Of a DNA stretch of 64,000 nucleotides, positions 22,080 to 34,417 are shown one piece after another. This DNA is from Rhodamnia argentea. Its lineage: Eukaryota > Streptophyta > Magnoliopsida > Myrtales > Myrtaceae. The translations under genes were made by a program, and so were the position numbers. Location: positions 10,401,001-10,465,000 of the forward strand of contig NC_063155.1 of assembly GCF_020921035.1 (NCBI RefSeq). The letters are read 5' to 3'. A model generated the notes under the pieces. The model was not told where the DNA came from. It made no database searches and saw nothing but the letters and a program-made list of their open reading frames with translations. Every line of letters starts with the position of its first letter. Within the stretch, counting starts at the first letter, position 1.

Positions 22080-23880
22080 TCAGCAGACAAGTGCTCCAGC
22101 AGGTCTGTCCATATCTCCTCCCTGACCTTGTGTCGACACTTGAAGCTCTAAAGGAGTGGATGCAGGATCAAGCTCCCAGCATCCAATAGGAGCATTTGCA
22201 CCTTCTTCACCTGTAATCAACTGAGCAGGGACCTGATGAGAGAACCGGAACAATTCCTCTCTTGGAATTGTCCATAATTTACATGGATCTGGATGCTTTC
22301 CAAACAGAGTCTTCAAGCCACAAACTTTGATCAGTGGAGCAACAGTTACACCATGTTCCTTGCTAGAGTCTTCAATCACTTCGACCATATCGTAGCTGTG
22401 CTTTACATCATTCGGAGTGGACTCGTTCCAATCAGAAGACCAGTTTCTATACAGAGCCCAAACATCTCCCTTCAAGGGATAAATCTGAATTAAGCCCCTC
22501 GAGCTTTTCTTCCACCTCATCACGTGCGAGAAAGCATTAAGGGAGCCATAGACGATAGAGTCACCAATCCATAGATCCCCACAGGTCTTGGCAAATCCAG
22601 ATCCAACCCACCACATAGGGCCAAGTTTTTGGTTGCCTTTGGAACTAAGCCAACTTATGCTCACCTTGAATGGTCTCAATGTTATGACATTGTGGATCAG
22701 AGCATAGTAACGGGGCATCCTATCATCACCATCGTAAGTAGCCCAGACTTTATTATCTGCAAATGAAACCTCTGTCCGATCATTCTCGAAATCATGAAAT
22801 TCTGGGTCTGCAACAATCGTTTGCTTGACGACGAAGTTCTCCGATTCAGATTCAACATTAGAAATGGCACAGGAAGTCTTTTTGATATAAACTCTGCCTA
22901 TACGATCCACAGGCTTCCTATGCTTAACTGCAGCAGTCTTGGTACCATTTGCAGGAGCTTTCTGCTCTTCATGGTACTTCTGCTTCACCTTTCCTTGTGA
23001 AGAATTTAGTCCATCTGTAGGTTCTTTCTCACTACTACACACACCAAGCTTCTCAAAAATTTCCTTCTTTGCTTATGCATCAACATCTTTCGTGTTTCTG
23101 CCAGAGACAAATTCCTCAGACTGTTGAACTGACTAATCACGCTAAAATTGACCCTTCTCCCATCCTCCGGTCGGCCCTTTAGGGATCCAGAGGTCGTACC
23201 AGTGCTAAGTCTTCTGCAATTTGCAAATGACACTTGGCTAGCATCCTCTGTGACTTTCTTGTTCATGCCACCTTTGCCAACCCGACTTTTTTTAATCCCT
23301 TCAGTTTCTAGGGATTTGACATCAGCTGGCATGCCCACTGAACCACTACGAGCTTTCTTAGACTTCTGAATAATCTGTGAGCACTTCTCTCTGACTGCAG
23401 CTGCCTCCTCCTCACAGCCCCTCCTCCGATGCCGAACTACAGGCTCAAGCACACCTGAGGGAGGATAATGTGATGCAGGTGCGGGGGCAGCTTTATCACC
23501 TGCAAATTTGGTTAATGTGTCATATGAAGAAGTGACCTTTTCCGGCAAATGAATACCAGAGGAGCTTGTTGAACCTTATTGTTGGGAGAAATCTGCCTTC
23601 CAACTTTATCAGGATATGGTTGTGCTTCAGAGAAAGCCTTTGAATTAGATGTACTATTGCCATCTATTAGTGGAGGTGGAATCTCAATTGCAACATAGGG
23701 TTTACGGCAGCTGGGACTCCGGCAACGAAGTCGCTTGCTTAAGTAACATATTAAGTATTCGAACTTCATTTGGCAAGCACTACACTGTGTCCAAAATGAC
23801 GTCTTGATAGGACAAGAAGGAGCTGGAGCACAATTCGCACTCTCACGATCCGTAGTGTTGAAATTCTTATTGCATTCCAT
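22080..23880 (-). pseudogene. Broken J-less DnaJ/DUF3444 gene, copy 2
   Basis: Retains the same start (MECNK at 23,880) as the intact copy, but then jumps directly to the region just before the zinc-binding segment (NTTDRESANCAPA...FWTQC). The J domain and following linker, about 190 codons, are missing. The junction falls where the intact gene has TGCAACA at both places (codons 3-5 and about 197-199), suggesting a microhomology deletion. Downstream, the frame changes twice (near 23.53 and 23.03 kb). The DUF3444 part from 23,042 to 22,080 is a continuous 320-codon frame, ending prematurely relative to the intact tail. Whether any transcript is made is unknown; as a co-chaperone it is dead. 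Confidence 0.85.
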
Positions 23881-25500
23881 ATCTCAGTGGTGTGAATGAT
23901 GCCTGTAGTAGATATCGCCAAATCTTCTTTCCTTATGTAATACCTCCTCTGTACAGTCAAAATGGCTCAACTGTCAAAACAAACAATTGATAGAAATTCT
24001 AGATAAACATTTGTAATTGTTCCAACATGCTAGATTATGCTCCTTTAAGGCATTTCTATACATTTAAGTCTCCCAAAAATACAACCGAATGGTGTGCAAA
24101 TGACCAAACATGATACGATCAAGTGATGTCAGTCCACGTATTAGACAACAAACATCTATAAAAAGCATGACTGTCAAGATTAAGCACGGCTGCCGTTATT
24201 AACAAATTATAGTTCCATCTGCAGATGCCTAAATAGATGAGAAAATGATGTAGATCCATGTGTACAAGCGACAAATTCCACCGTTCAATGAATTATGAGT
24301 CCATCTGCATACATCCACATGAAAGGTGAAATGATACACATCCATGTATGCAAGCAACAAACTTCCACAATAAGCATAATGGTCAGGAAAAAAACATGAT
24401 CCGCCGCTTCCAATGGATTATGAACCTATCCGCGCAATCTATATAAACGAGCAACAAACTTCCATAATAAGCATGATTATTGAGACAAAACACAATCCAT
24501 AATCAAACGGTAGCAGTTCCATTTCATCAACACACGTCCACATTAAAAAGCAGCGAACTTGCAAAAATGTTCAGTAGTTGGGACAAAACACAACTAACCA
24601 TTTATAAAATTTTACAATTCCATCAACATTACTTCCCATCCTAAAAGGACGCAACAAAATGCATGCAACGATGGTCAAGTTGACTGGTTTCACGCCATGA
24701 AAGTCAATCGAACACGATGGATCAAATCGCCACGAGTCTCCTCATGAACTGTGATTGGCTACAAGGGCATCAAGGGACTCTTCGTTGATGGGTAGGAATT
24801 CCACGAGTCACGTCATGAACTATGATCCCCTACAAGGGCATCAAGGAACTTTTCTTTGATGGGTAGGGATTCAGATTTAGCAGAATTATGTCTCCAAACC
24901 AAGACCATGACAAAATAAGAAGATTGACTCACAAAGAAACTGCTATTTGGATGATAGTAGAAAATTCATAAGCATGCCCCGAAAATCCTAATGCATTCAA
25001 GTCCTCATGGCAGATAACGCCAAAACAATCCAGAAATTTAGCACAGAAACTACAGGCAAATTAGAAAAATTCCCATCATTGATTCAACTGACACCCAAAA
25101 ATTTTCTCTTCTTAGAGTGCAATTTAAAAGAGAAGAGGTTTACGATTGAAGACTCCTCGTTCAAAGCTAGAGTTTTACCTTCTCTTGGACTTGGGAGACA
25201 TCCCCAGATTTTTTTGTTCTTTTTCTCTATGAATTCTGGGCTAGTCTGAATGGAAGAGTCAAACTAAATTGGTCATGTTATGAACCCCTTTACAACCCTT
25301 AAAACCTGCATTCCTGATTTCGATTCTCTTGTCTCTCTCGATCTTTGCTTGTATTCCTCGGCTGTTACCCTTCGTCAAGAGACTGAAAGGAAAATTAATT
25401 GGTATGGATTTTTTTAGAGCCACCATTTAATGGGTAAAAGCCAAAGGCCCTATTTAATGATACTTTCCCAAATGTTTACCCTTCTTATCTTTATATCTAG
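23881..25500. repeat. Duplicated 5'-flank segment, copy 2
   Basis: Directly repeated at about 25,500-27,220. Matching landmarks are CGCC(A/G)AATCTTCTTTCCTTAT (23,917 and about 25,504), AGCATGATTATTGAGA.AAAACACAATCCATA (about 24,469 and 26,277), GACAAAATAAGAAGAT and CATGGCAGAT.ACGCCA. Inside it, a 70-bp unit is tandemly repeated (about 24,731-24,870; CCACGAGTC...GATGGGTAGG twice). No gene is seen; the open frame 25,007-25,249 is not supported. Confidence 0.7.
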
Positions 25501-27690
25501 ATACCGCCGAATCTTCTTTCCTTATCTATACCTCCTTTGTACAGTCAAAATAACTTAATGTCAAAACAATATAATTGGCCAAAAATTTAGATAAACAACC
25601 CAGTCAAGAGGCTAAATCCGCGTTAAACCAACAGAAAACCGGTAGAAATATACCCCAGTAGAACCCCAAATTTATGCCAAACTACAGGTCTAACAACACG
25701 AGAATGACTCCAACCATATGTAATTATTCCAACATGCCAGATTATGCTCCCTTAACGCACTTATATACACAGAGTAACACATAAGTTGCTTTTGACCAAA
25801 AAAAAAAAAAACGTAAGTTGCTAAACAAAATACAACCAGATGATGTCCAAATGACCAAATGTGATCTGATCAAGCGATGTAAAACCACATGTACAACAAC
25901 AAACTTCTCTAAAAAGCAAAACGGTCAGTATAAAGCATGGCCACAATCATTAATGAATGATGGTTACATCTACATACATCTGCATAGATGAGAAATGATG
26001 TAGATCCACTAATACGAGCAACGAACTTCCACAAGAATAGCGGTAAGGATAAAGCACAATCCACCTTTTTTTTATTCCATCTGCTAAACCCACATAACCG
26101 ATCAAATGATATACATCCACCTATAAAGCAACAAACTTCCACAAATATGGATTCATGATCTGCCCTTTTTAATGAACTAAGATTCCATCAGCATACATCC
26201 ACATAGATGATCAAATAAAAATGATTATCATTCTATCAGCAAAATTCATATGAACGAGCATCGAACTTCCGTAATAAGCATGATTATTGAGATAAAACAC
26301 AATCCATAGTCACACAGTTTGCAAGTTCCATATCATCTACACGCATCCCCTGTAAAAGAGCAACAAACCTGCAAAATTATTCATAACAGTTGGGCTAAAA
26401 CAAAATCAACCATAAAAAAGGTTTACAATTTCCATCAACATTACTTCCCATCATAAAAGTTATGCAACAGAAGCTTGCAACAAGGATCAAATTGACAGGT
26501 TTTTCGCCAAGAAAGCAAATTGAACACAATGGATCACATCGCCACAAGTCAACTCATGAATTATGATTGCCTATGAGTAGGAAATCATATGTAGCAGAAT
26601 TACATCACCTAACCAAGACCTTGACAAAATAAGAAGATAGACTCACAAACAAGCTGTAATGAGATGATAGTTGAAAAGCCATAAGCATGGCCCGGAAATC
26701 CTAAAGCATTCTTGTAGTCATGGCAGATCACGCCACGATGATCAAAAAAATTAGTAGAGAAACTACAGGCAGATTATTTTTCACATGAATTCAAAACGAT
26801 GTTACAGCACGAATCAGGATTCAAAATTCTCCCAATTATTTAGAATTCTATAAACTATATAAAAATATTAATTAATTTAGATAAATATATCTGCAACTAG
26901 TCCGTTCTGCCGGTTACAATGTCCCCCGGAAAATGGTTGTCACTGAAACTCTTAATTCAAAACCAAAGAGTGTGTTGCTTGTATTGTAGATCTGGAATGA
27001 CAAAAAAGAAATGTATGATGAAGGGATACATAGCACTAACATGTTTTTTCACTGCGTTAAATTATTTTTCTTTTACAATCAACAGGATAAATACCCTACT
27101 ACTTTTATATGCAACCATGATTAGGGTTGTCAAATTAGGTAGATTAATTGGTACAGAACTTTTTTCAGAGTCAGCATTTAAAGTCTTGGCTAAAAAAGCG
27201 AATAACCCTCTTTAATGATCTTCTCCGTTTTGTTTACCCTACTTGTTTTCCTATTCAAGAAGGTCCAATCACATCATATGAGTGTCTTATGTTTTTTTTG
27301 CAAGGGTCCAACCATTTTTTGGTCAACCGAGTGACAAATATGAATGACATGAGATACTATTTGCATGTATGGCAAGATAAGTACTAAAGATGGTGCAATT
27401 TTCCTATTTTAGCCAATAACTTGTTTCTCGAGGGGAAAAAAAAAAGGTAAAGTGAGTCAGTTGCTTTGGCCCTTGGATTGAGATTTGCTTTAGTTAAGAC
27501 AGTCAAAATTGGGATTTGGGTGAAATGGGAAGTTCAATAAATTCAATGTTCTTACTTTTCTCATCTTTATAAAAATCTCTCTTTCATACACCTATTCATC
27601 TAAGTCGGACTGGGGTGTGATTTCGCAAACAGAATGCAGTTTATAATCACATGGATCTATACTTATACACACATGGTGGGAGGATAAGAG
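25501..27690. repeat. Duplicated 5'-flank segment, copy 3
   Basis: The tandem partner of the preceding block. It continues rightward into sequence homologous to 19,431-20,330 (TGTCAAATTAGGTAGATTAA, CAAGAAGGTCCAATCAC, TCACATGGATCTATACTTA). It contains 70-100 codon open frames without domain content. Divergence between copies by eye is considerable, so the duplication is old. Confidence 0.65.
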
Positions 27691-27701
27691 CTTCACGGAA
27701 A

Positions 27702-28218
27702 AATTACCAAAAAAAGTCCTAAGAGGTATGAATGCCAATTCAATCGTAAATCTTTTAATTTAGTCATTTAGTTTTGAACTTTTTTACAATTTGTCAATTT
27801 AGTTATTTCCGGCCAATTTTGACCGGTGATTGCTGACGTGGACGTCGGCCGTCCTACGTGGCACATCCAACACTAAGTGTAGCAATTTTTTTTTAACTTT
27901 TTTTAATTTTTTATGTATTTTCTTTTTCTTTTTCTTTTTCTTTTTCCTCTCTTCCGGTCTTCAGACCTTTGTGGTGGCCGACGACCAGCCACAGGTGGGG
28001 ACCGGTGAGGGTCAACCTTGCCAACTTCAGGAAAGGTTTGGCGAGGCTTGACCTCATTGGACCTAGCGAGGGGGAGCCCCACCCAAGGCTGGCGAGATCG
28101 CCCCTCACCGACTCTCGCCTGTGGTCGATAGTCATGTCATGCAGAACGATTGGTGTCCATATTAGTCCTCCCCAAATTGACCACAATGACTAAATTGCCA
28201 ATTTATTAATTACCAAAA
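27702..28218. repeat. Dispersed plant repeat bounded by ATTACCAAAAA
   Basis: The unit begins AATTACCAAAAAAAGTCCTAA, contains TGCCAATTCAATC, GGCCAATTTTGACCGG and GACGTGGACGTCGGCCGTCC, and has a GC-rich centre (27,950-28,100). It ends near GACTAAATTGCC. ATTACCAAAAA occurs at both edges and might be a target-site duplication, but no clear terminal inverted repeat was found. A second partial start (AATTACCAAAAAGTCCTAAA) occurs at about 28,579. It looks like a non-autonomous dispersed element of uncertain class. Confidence 0.5.
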
Positions 28219-28859
28219 ATGCTGGTAATTCTATAAAAGGTTAGTAATTTACCAATATTATCCAACATATGTTGCCCATCATTATATCGATCAATAGTTT
28301 TTCAACATTTACTCTCCGTTATTGAAACTTATTGGCACGAAAAAAATGTATGATACTATAGAACTCTGCTGCCTGATAACTGGCTGATTGCTCATATGCA
28401 ACCTAGGGTTATCTCACAGTTTTGAGTCCCAAAAGCAAATATTTTCGCAATGGATGGAGGTGCATTTTTCTCGTTATAACACATGCAAAACATAAGCAAG
28501 AGACTTAGTCTTGTATATCACCATATTGTACACTTGTCCTGGAATGGTTCTAAGTGGCTACCTAGTATAAAACTCAAGAAAATTACCAAAAAGTCCTAAA
28601 GTTGTTGGATGGATTCCAATTTAGTCTTCAATAATCTGGCGATTGAAAACCAAGTGCTATAAAAGAATACCACATGTAGCCTCTTAGCTCTATCAAATAC
28701 AAAGTGAAAGGAAATACTTTGATGTGATATTTGATCATATTATTTTTTTAAATTTAGCTGAGCTCAAAAAAATTGAGTTTTCACTTCCAAAGAATGACAG
28801 CAATACAACATATCAATATCATCAGCAAAAATATTCCTCTATCAAATGATGCTTTTAAC

Positions 28860-30760
28860 TTTACTTATTGATCTCATAAGATTCTATATGATAAAGTACG
28901 TGACAGAAATCTCAGCCCCAAATGAGCCAAAAGCCTCAACGCACTGAGGTTATAAAATGTATTTATAACAGTATGTTTTGTTGCCGAGCACCACAAGCCT
29001 TCTGCCCATCAATGTATAACGGGAACTCTTCACAAACATGAGTGAGATTAGACAAAAGTTGAAGAAACTAAACAGCAAAACTGCCTATGATATCGGGCAT
29101 AGATGTTCTCAGTCCATTATACAACTCAGTTCAAGACCATAAGCTGATGTGAAGTCTTAACAACATGCCAAAGGTGAGAGAGGACACAAGTTACCAGAGC
29201 AGGTCAGTCATCATTCTGAACAGATGCAAAGCCTAGACCTTGAAGTCTTCCAATTAAGAGTGGCTTGCTCATCTGCATAGAAATTCCATATACCCATGGC
29301 AATGACACCAGAGAATATTAGAGAACCAGAAGCACTTGCTAAACTTAGGAAATCACGGAAAGCATCGAAACTATTGAAGCCTTATATCTCTGACACATAT
29401 TCTGGCACTATTGCCCAGTGGGCACCATATACAGTTCCTATTAAAACAGATAGAATGCAAATCTTACCGCGCAAACCAATAACATAGTAAAAGAGTCCAA
29501 TTTCCATAACAACCAGGACTACAGCCATAGCCACTGGCCTAAGGAGGGAGAATTCTGGTAAATGGAACAAAAACAGGTAACTAGAGTTCAGGGTATGAAG
29601 AGCACAATGGGAAACTAGCTTTAGTGATTGATAAAACAGAGATTTCGAAAGCACCTTATGGTTGTCTCAGCTAAGTAGTGCCCCCTGACTGGACCCAGGA
29701 AGATCCAGATGTTTATCATAGAAACAAAATACTAGTCATTAAACACCAATGATTCATAAATGTTACCAAGATTGTCAATCACACCAGAACCAGAGATATA
29801 AGCCAAAAATCAGCCTTTATGAGTGCCTGTTGTAAGGTGAAATACTCTCCTCTGCATTAGCCCTTCTTCCGTATTCCTCTCGAGACTGCTTGTGCAGCTT
29901 CCAGGACATGTTTTGCCTGCATTGAGACTCATTTTTGCCTCTGTGATGCCAGCAGCCGGTCCACTTCCCAGGTATCTCATGTTTGACCTAACTATGAACA
30001 ACCTCATTTCCTTCTTGCTCAGATTTACCTGATTTTTCTCATCTTGGCCTAAGAGAAGTGCTGCTAAAGGAATTGGCTCAGAGAATAAAACCAGCTAAGC
30101 AGAATCTTAATGATTAAGAATCACCAGAAATAATGTGATCACACTTCGACTAATTTCAACTACATCCTCCACCAGCAAAATTCCCAATATATATGCTGCC
30201 AGGAGGCGGCAAATGCTATAGGTGAATGAAAAGCATGAACCATTGGGTCTATAAACCATCAGGTCTAACTTGTTATGACTATGACCCTCCACAGGTATAA
30301 TGATGAACATCATGGCAATGAGCAGAATAGGGCCCAACAGCAACAGTAAAAATTAGGGATGCTTCGCCGGGAGTGTCGATCATCAAACATATCTGAGACA
30401 GCAAATCCCTTCAGCATCCCCACAAGAGGATCTCTATCTTTGGATGGTTCCGCACGAATAATACAAGAGCTGCTGGATCGAAGTAGACCTCAACATCTAT
30501 CAACAAACACATAGGCAGATCTGCAAAACAATACTTGGTTTTTGACCGTTCGCACTTTTGTTATCTAGTTTTCATGAAAATAAGACAATAAGCCTTCCAA
30601 TAGTGAAGAAACAACATGCCCTTCTAAATGGAAGCAACGATTTCCTTCTACAGCAAGAATCGGTAAATAAGTTGCACCCGCACCTGATAGTATGAACAGT
30701 TGTTCATTGCAAAACATCCACAGAAAAGCACGGCCTAGGATCTCACAGTTAAACATTTCA
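28860..30760 (-). pseudogene. Broken nodulin-like MFS transporter gene, lacking exon 1
   Basis: Homologous, including introns and 3' flank, to the intact transporter at 36,120-39,604. Exon-3-like sequence at about 29,290-29,570 encodes LRPVAMAVVLVVMEIGLFYY and AHWAIVPEYVSEI. Exon-2-like sequence at about 29,690-30,530 encodes LLAAYILGILLVEDVVEISR and the basic linker. The 3' UTR region (28,860-28,990) and part of intron 1 (30,540-30,730, GAAGAAACAACA...) also match. Exon 1 was not found, and the coding parts are frame-disrupted and shortened. It sits just left of the intact J-protein, as expected if a J-protein/transporter pair duplicated in tandem. Confidence 0.85.
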
Positions 30761-31299
30761 TAAAACAGCTAAAGCGAAAAGATATGCGCTTTAAGACAGA
30801 TAAGCAGGCTAAGTTTTTAATGAACATGCTAGGCATGTTAACTCACAGCACACTGAAATCAAGTAAGAAAATGGTAAATTAAGGGGCGACACGCATCAAT
30901 GTACTGTAGAATCAAAAACCTGGACAAGACAAAAGGGTCCCGCAGTGCCATGATGCTTGCCAAAAGAGTTCAAGAATGAACCAGCTTGAAGAATTGATGC
31001 AGGAGATCAATTACAAAAAATTGACTTACATCGCGGATGTTGATTTTAGCTAATGGAAACAGCACAAGCTAAAACGTGGAAACAAGGTTAGCCAATAAAT
31101 GTTGAATGACCCTCTTCATTGATTGTGCATTTTAACTATGGCAGAACGTAGAAGTTTAATGTAATGCCAACACGATAATATTATAACGACTAACCATTAA
31201 CTTTTAGAGTAGAAAGCCATCTCTTTCAACACACCAGAAGTACCTTTTATTAGTGCATAAAGTCAGCAATTTCCATGAATTAGTTCGGTAGTCTGTCCT

Positions 31300-31445
31300 T
31301 GAGAATTTAGATTGGCAACAACATAACAAGCGGAACCAGAGATGGTGGAAACAATAGATTAATGAACGGTGCGAAATAAGGCCTGACCGATCAGCAAGAT
31401 CCAAAATATATAAGCTGCCACGAGGAGGTAGGGAAAAGGTCATAT
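31300..31445 (-). pseudogene. Second, small MFS transporter remnant
   Basis: The stretch TCAGCAAGATCCAAAATATA through TAAGCTGCCACGAGGAGGTA (about 31,390-31,432) matches the exon 2 segment encoding AAYILGILLVEDL at about 37,297-37,340 of the intact transporter, in the same orientation. Only this short piece is recognisable. It lies between the larger transporter pseudogene and the J-protein 3' flank. Confidence 0.55.
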
Positions 31446-31963
31446 ATAAAATGAATATCTGTACATTGGAATCTTAGTTCAGCAACATGAATACAAAAAA
31501 AGTTAAAAGTGAATGGTTAAGCCAGATTATACAGATTTGGCCACCTTTGTTATCCCTGTTCCCCTAAGAAAGCATTAATGAGGGAAATCGGATATCTTCA
31601 TCAGAAAAGCTACTAATGAGCTAATCCTAGTAAAGAAATCAAACTATCCTCAAAGTTACTATAAAGCCGAAAATTTATCTTCTGAAGATTTCTGACCTTG
31701 AACAAAATCTTGAGTTTTCATCAACCCATAGTTACCAGCCGAATTTGCAGAATAACTGCTAACTACCGATATCAAATGGCTACCCAAAAAATGCTGAATA
31801 AGATAGTAGAAACAGTACACTCCTCAGCGGATTAGTTCAGATTGTTGTGGTTTCAGTGCTTCCCCTTCTCCTCCTCCACCTCCTCGACTCCAAAACTACA
31901 CTGACCTATGCAATCTAACCAGGTGAAATGGTCCAAAAGCATGCAAAAAGATGACTAAATGCA

Positions 31964-34417
31964 TCATGACTGCTTCCCTTTTAGTTTGCGCTTGTACACT
32001 AGCATCACTTCTTCCTTGGCTTTCATCCCCTTCACCGTAACACTGGCCGTACCGTCCACTTTGGCTTCCAACCCTCTGCCAGTAGTTGTTACCACCTGAA
32101 GAAGTTCCAGAGGTGTGGATGCAGGATCAAGCTCCCAGCATCCTTTAGGAGCATTTGCACCTTCTTCACCTGTAAGCAAGTGAGCAGGGACCTGATGAGA
32201 GAACCGAAACATTTCCTCCCTTGGAACCGTCCATAATTTCCCAGGATCTGGATGCTTCTGAAACACAGTCTTGAAGCCACAAACTTTGATGAGTGGAGCA
32301 ACAGTAACACCAAGCTCATCGCTGTAATCTTCGATCACTTCAACCATATCATAGCTGTGTATTATCTCATCTGGAGTTAACTCATTCCAATCAGAAGACC
32401 AGTTCCTATATAGAGCCCAAACATCTCCCTTCAAGGGATAAATGTGAATTAAGCCCCTTGCGCCTTTTGTCCACTTCATCCTATGCGAGAAAGCATTAAG
32501 GGAGTTATCAACAACAGATTTCCCTATTCGCAGATACCCACAGGTCTTGGCGAAGCCAGATCCAACCCAACACGTAGGGCCAAGTTCTTGGTTAGTTTTG
32601 GAACTAAGCCAACTTATGCGCATCTTGAATGGTTTCAATGACATGACAGTGTGGATCAGAGCGTAGTAACGGGGCATCCCATCATCATCATCATAAGCAG
32701 CCCAGACTTGATTATCAGCAAATGAATCCTCTGTCCGATCCTTGTCAAAATTATAAAAATCAGGGTCTGTAACGACCATTTGCATAGGGACAAAGTTCTC
32801 TGCTTCAGATTTGATATTGGAAATAGAATGGGAAGTCTTTTCCATCTGAACTCTGTCCTTACCATCCACGGGCTCACTATGCTTAACAGGAGCGGTCTTA
32901 GCACCACTCGCGGGAGCCTTCTGCACTTTCCCATACTTCAGCTTGACCTCCCCTTGCAAAGAATTTCGTCCATTTGAAGGTTCTTTCTCAACTCTCCATT
33001 CATCAAGCTTCTTACGAATATCTGTTTTGGCTTTATGTATCAGCATATTTCGCAATTCTAGGAGAGAAACATCCCTCAAGCCGTTATACCGATTAATTAA
33101 ACTGAAATTAACCCTCCCCCGATCCAGCGATCCCTTTTGAAGTCCAGGCGTAGTTCCTGTTACGACTCCTCTACTATTTGCAAATGCTACCTGACCTGCA
33201 CCCTCTGAGACTTTCTTATTTATGCCGCCTTCATCAACTTTCCTTTTCTCAATCCGATCAGTTTCTAGGGAATTGGCATCAGCCGACATGCTCACTGAAT
33301 CACTTCGAGCCTTCTTAGACATTTGAATCCTCTCACCGTACTCCTCTTGGACAGCAGCTGCCACTCCGCGGCCTCTCTTCCGGTGCCGAAATAGAGGCTC
33401 AAACACACCTGAAGCTTGAGGAGCATATGATGCAGGTGCCGGGGCACTATTATCACTTGCGAATTTGGGTAATGTGCCATAGGATGAAGCAAACTGCGGC
33501 GGCAAGTGAATACCAGAGAAGCTGGTTGAACGTGCATTTGGGGCAGGAGATGCATGCCCATGATTTCTCATTCGACAAGGATACTGTTGTGCTTCAAAGA
33601 AAGCCTGCGAATCAGATGACCTATGTCCATCTACTGGTGGAGGTGGAATCTCGTTGGCCACAAAGGGTTTACGGCAGCCGGGGCTGGGGCAGAGAATCTG
33701 CTGATTTAGGTAGCGAATCAGGTATTCATACTTCATTCGGCAACCACCGCACTGTGTCCAAAATGATGTCCGAGGAGAGGCTGAAGCATAATTAGCGTCA
33801 GCAGCACTCTTCCAGTCCCTAGTGTTGCAATCCCGGTGGGGATAAGACGAATTGCGAACCACATAAGCAGCACTGCCCCTCCAACTCCCACCATTCGTAT
33901 TCTGATAAGGAGAAGTCGAAGCACTCCTCCAATCGCCCGCATTGTCGTTCTGATGCGTACCTGGAAAACTGTGAAATCCATTCTGATGGCCCGGCGTCGG
34001 GAATTTCCCATTGCGGACCCTCGAGTTGCGCTTCAGGTCATACGCGTATCTCTTCGCTCTATCGGACAGCAAGCTCCAGGCCTCGGAGAGAATCTTGAAA
34101 GCGCCATCGGCGCCCACCGCTTTGTTCTTGTCGGGATGAAGAAGAAGCGCGAGCTTCCTATAACTCCTCCGGATCGCGTCGTCATCGGCGGAAGGATCGA
34201 CGCCGAGGATTCCGTACCAATCCGCCTCCCCGTTGATCTTCTTCTGGGCCGACACGTAGACGTCGAGAGTCGCCACGAGCTGAGAAAGGCCGTCGAGGCC
34301 GGCGTACAGACTCCTGGCCTTGACGGCGAACTTGTGGGCGCCATGGACGTCCGACTCCATCAACTTCTTCTCGGCGATCTCCTTCGCCCGGAGAGCCTCC
34401 TCCTTGTTGCATTCCAT
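31964..34417 (-). CDS. DnaJ domain protein with C-terminal DUF3444 (intact copy)
   Basis: Intronless 817-aa protein. The J domain (about 66-131) starts DWYGILGVDPSADDDAIR and keeps the HPD tripeptide (94-96) needed to stimulate Hsp70 ATPase. An N-terminal helical region (MECNKEEALRAKEIAEKKL) is typical of plant members. A Gly/Ser/Asn-rich linker leads to a putative zinc site with Cys 223, 226, 243 and 248 (FWTQCGGCRMKYEYL...CPSPGC). After a basic, low-complexity middle comes DUF3444 (about 545-760), with VWAAYDDDDGMPRYYALI, WVGSGFAKTCG and GDVWALYRNWSSDW. The likely role is a nuclear or cytosolic Hsp70 co-chaperone; the client is unknown. It is the only one of three local copies with an open frame, and the transporter partner follows 1.7 kb upstream of its ATG. 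Confidence 0.95.
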   Translation of the reverse strand: MECNKEEALRAKEIAEKKLMESDVHGAHKFAVKARSLYAGLDGLSQLVATLDVYVSAQKKINGEADWYGILGVDPSADDDAIRRSYRKLALLLHPDKNKAVGADGAFKILSEAWSLLSDRAKRYAYDLKRNSRVRNGKFPTPGHQNGFHSFPGTHQNDNAGDWRSASTSPYQNTNGGSWRGSAAYVVRNSSYPHRDCNTRDWKSAADANYASASPRTSFWTQCGGCRMKYEYLIRYLNQQILCPSPGCRKPFVANEIPPPPVDGHRSSDSQAFFEAQQYPCRMRNHGHASPAPNARSTSFSGIHLPPQFASSYGTLPKFASDNSAPAPASYAPQASGVFEPLFRHRKRGRGVAAAVQEEYGERIQMSKKARSDSVSMSADANSLETDRIEKRKVDEGGINKKVSEGAGQVAFANSRGVVTGTTPGLQKGSLDRGRVNFSLINRYNGLRDVSLLELRNMLIHKAKTDIRKKLDEWRVEKEPSNGRNSLQGEVKLKYGKVQKAPASGAKTAPVKHSEPVDGKDRVQMEKTSHSISNIKSEAENFVPMQMVVTDPDFYNFDKDRTEDSFADNQVWAAYDDDDGMPRYYALIHTVMSLKPFKMRISWLSSKTNQELGPTCWVGSGFAKTCGYLRIGKSVVDNSLNAFSHRMKWTKGARGLIHIYPLKGDVWALYRNWSSDWNELTPDEIIHSYDMVEVIEDYSDELGVTVAPLIKVCGFKTVFQKHPDPGKLWTVPREEMFRFSHQVPAHLLTGEEGANAPKGCWELDPASTPLELLQVVTTTGRGLEAKVDGTASVTVKGMKAKEEVMLVYKRKLKGKQS

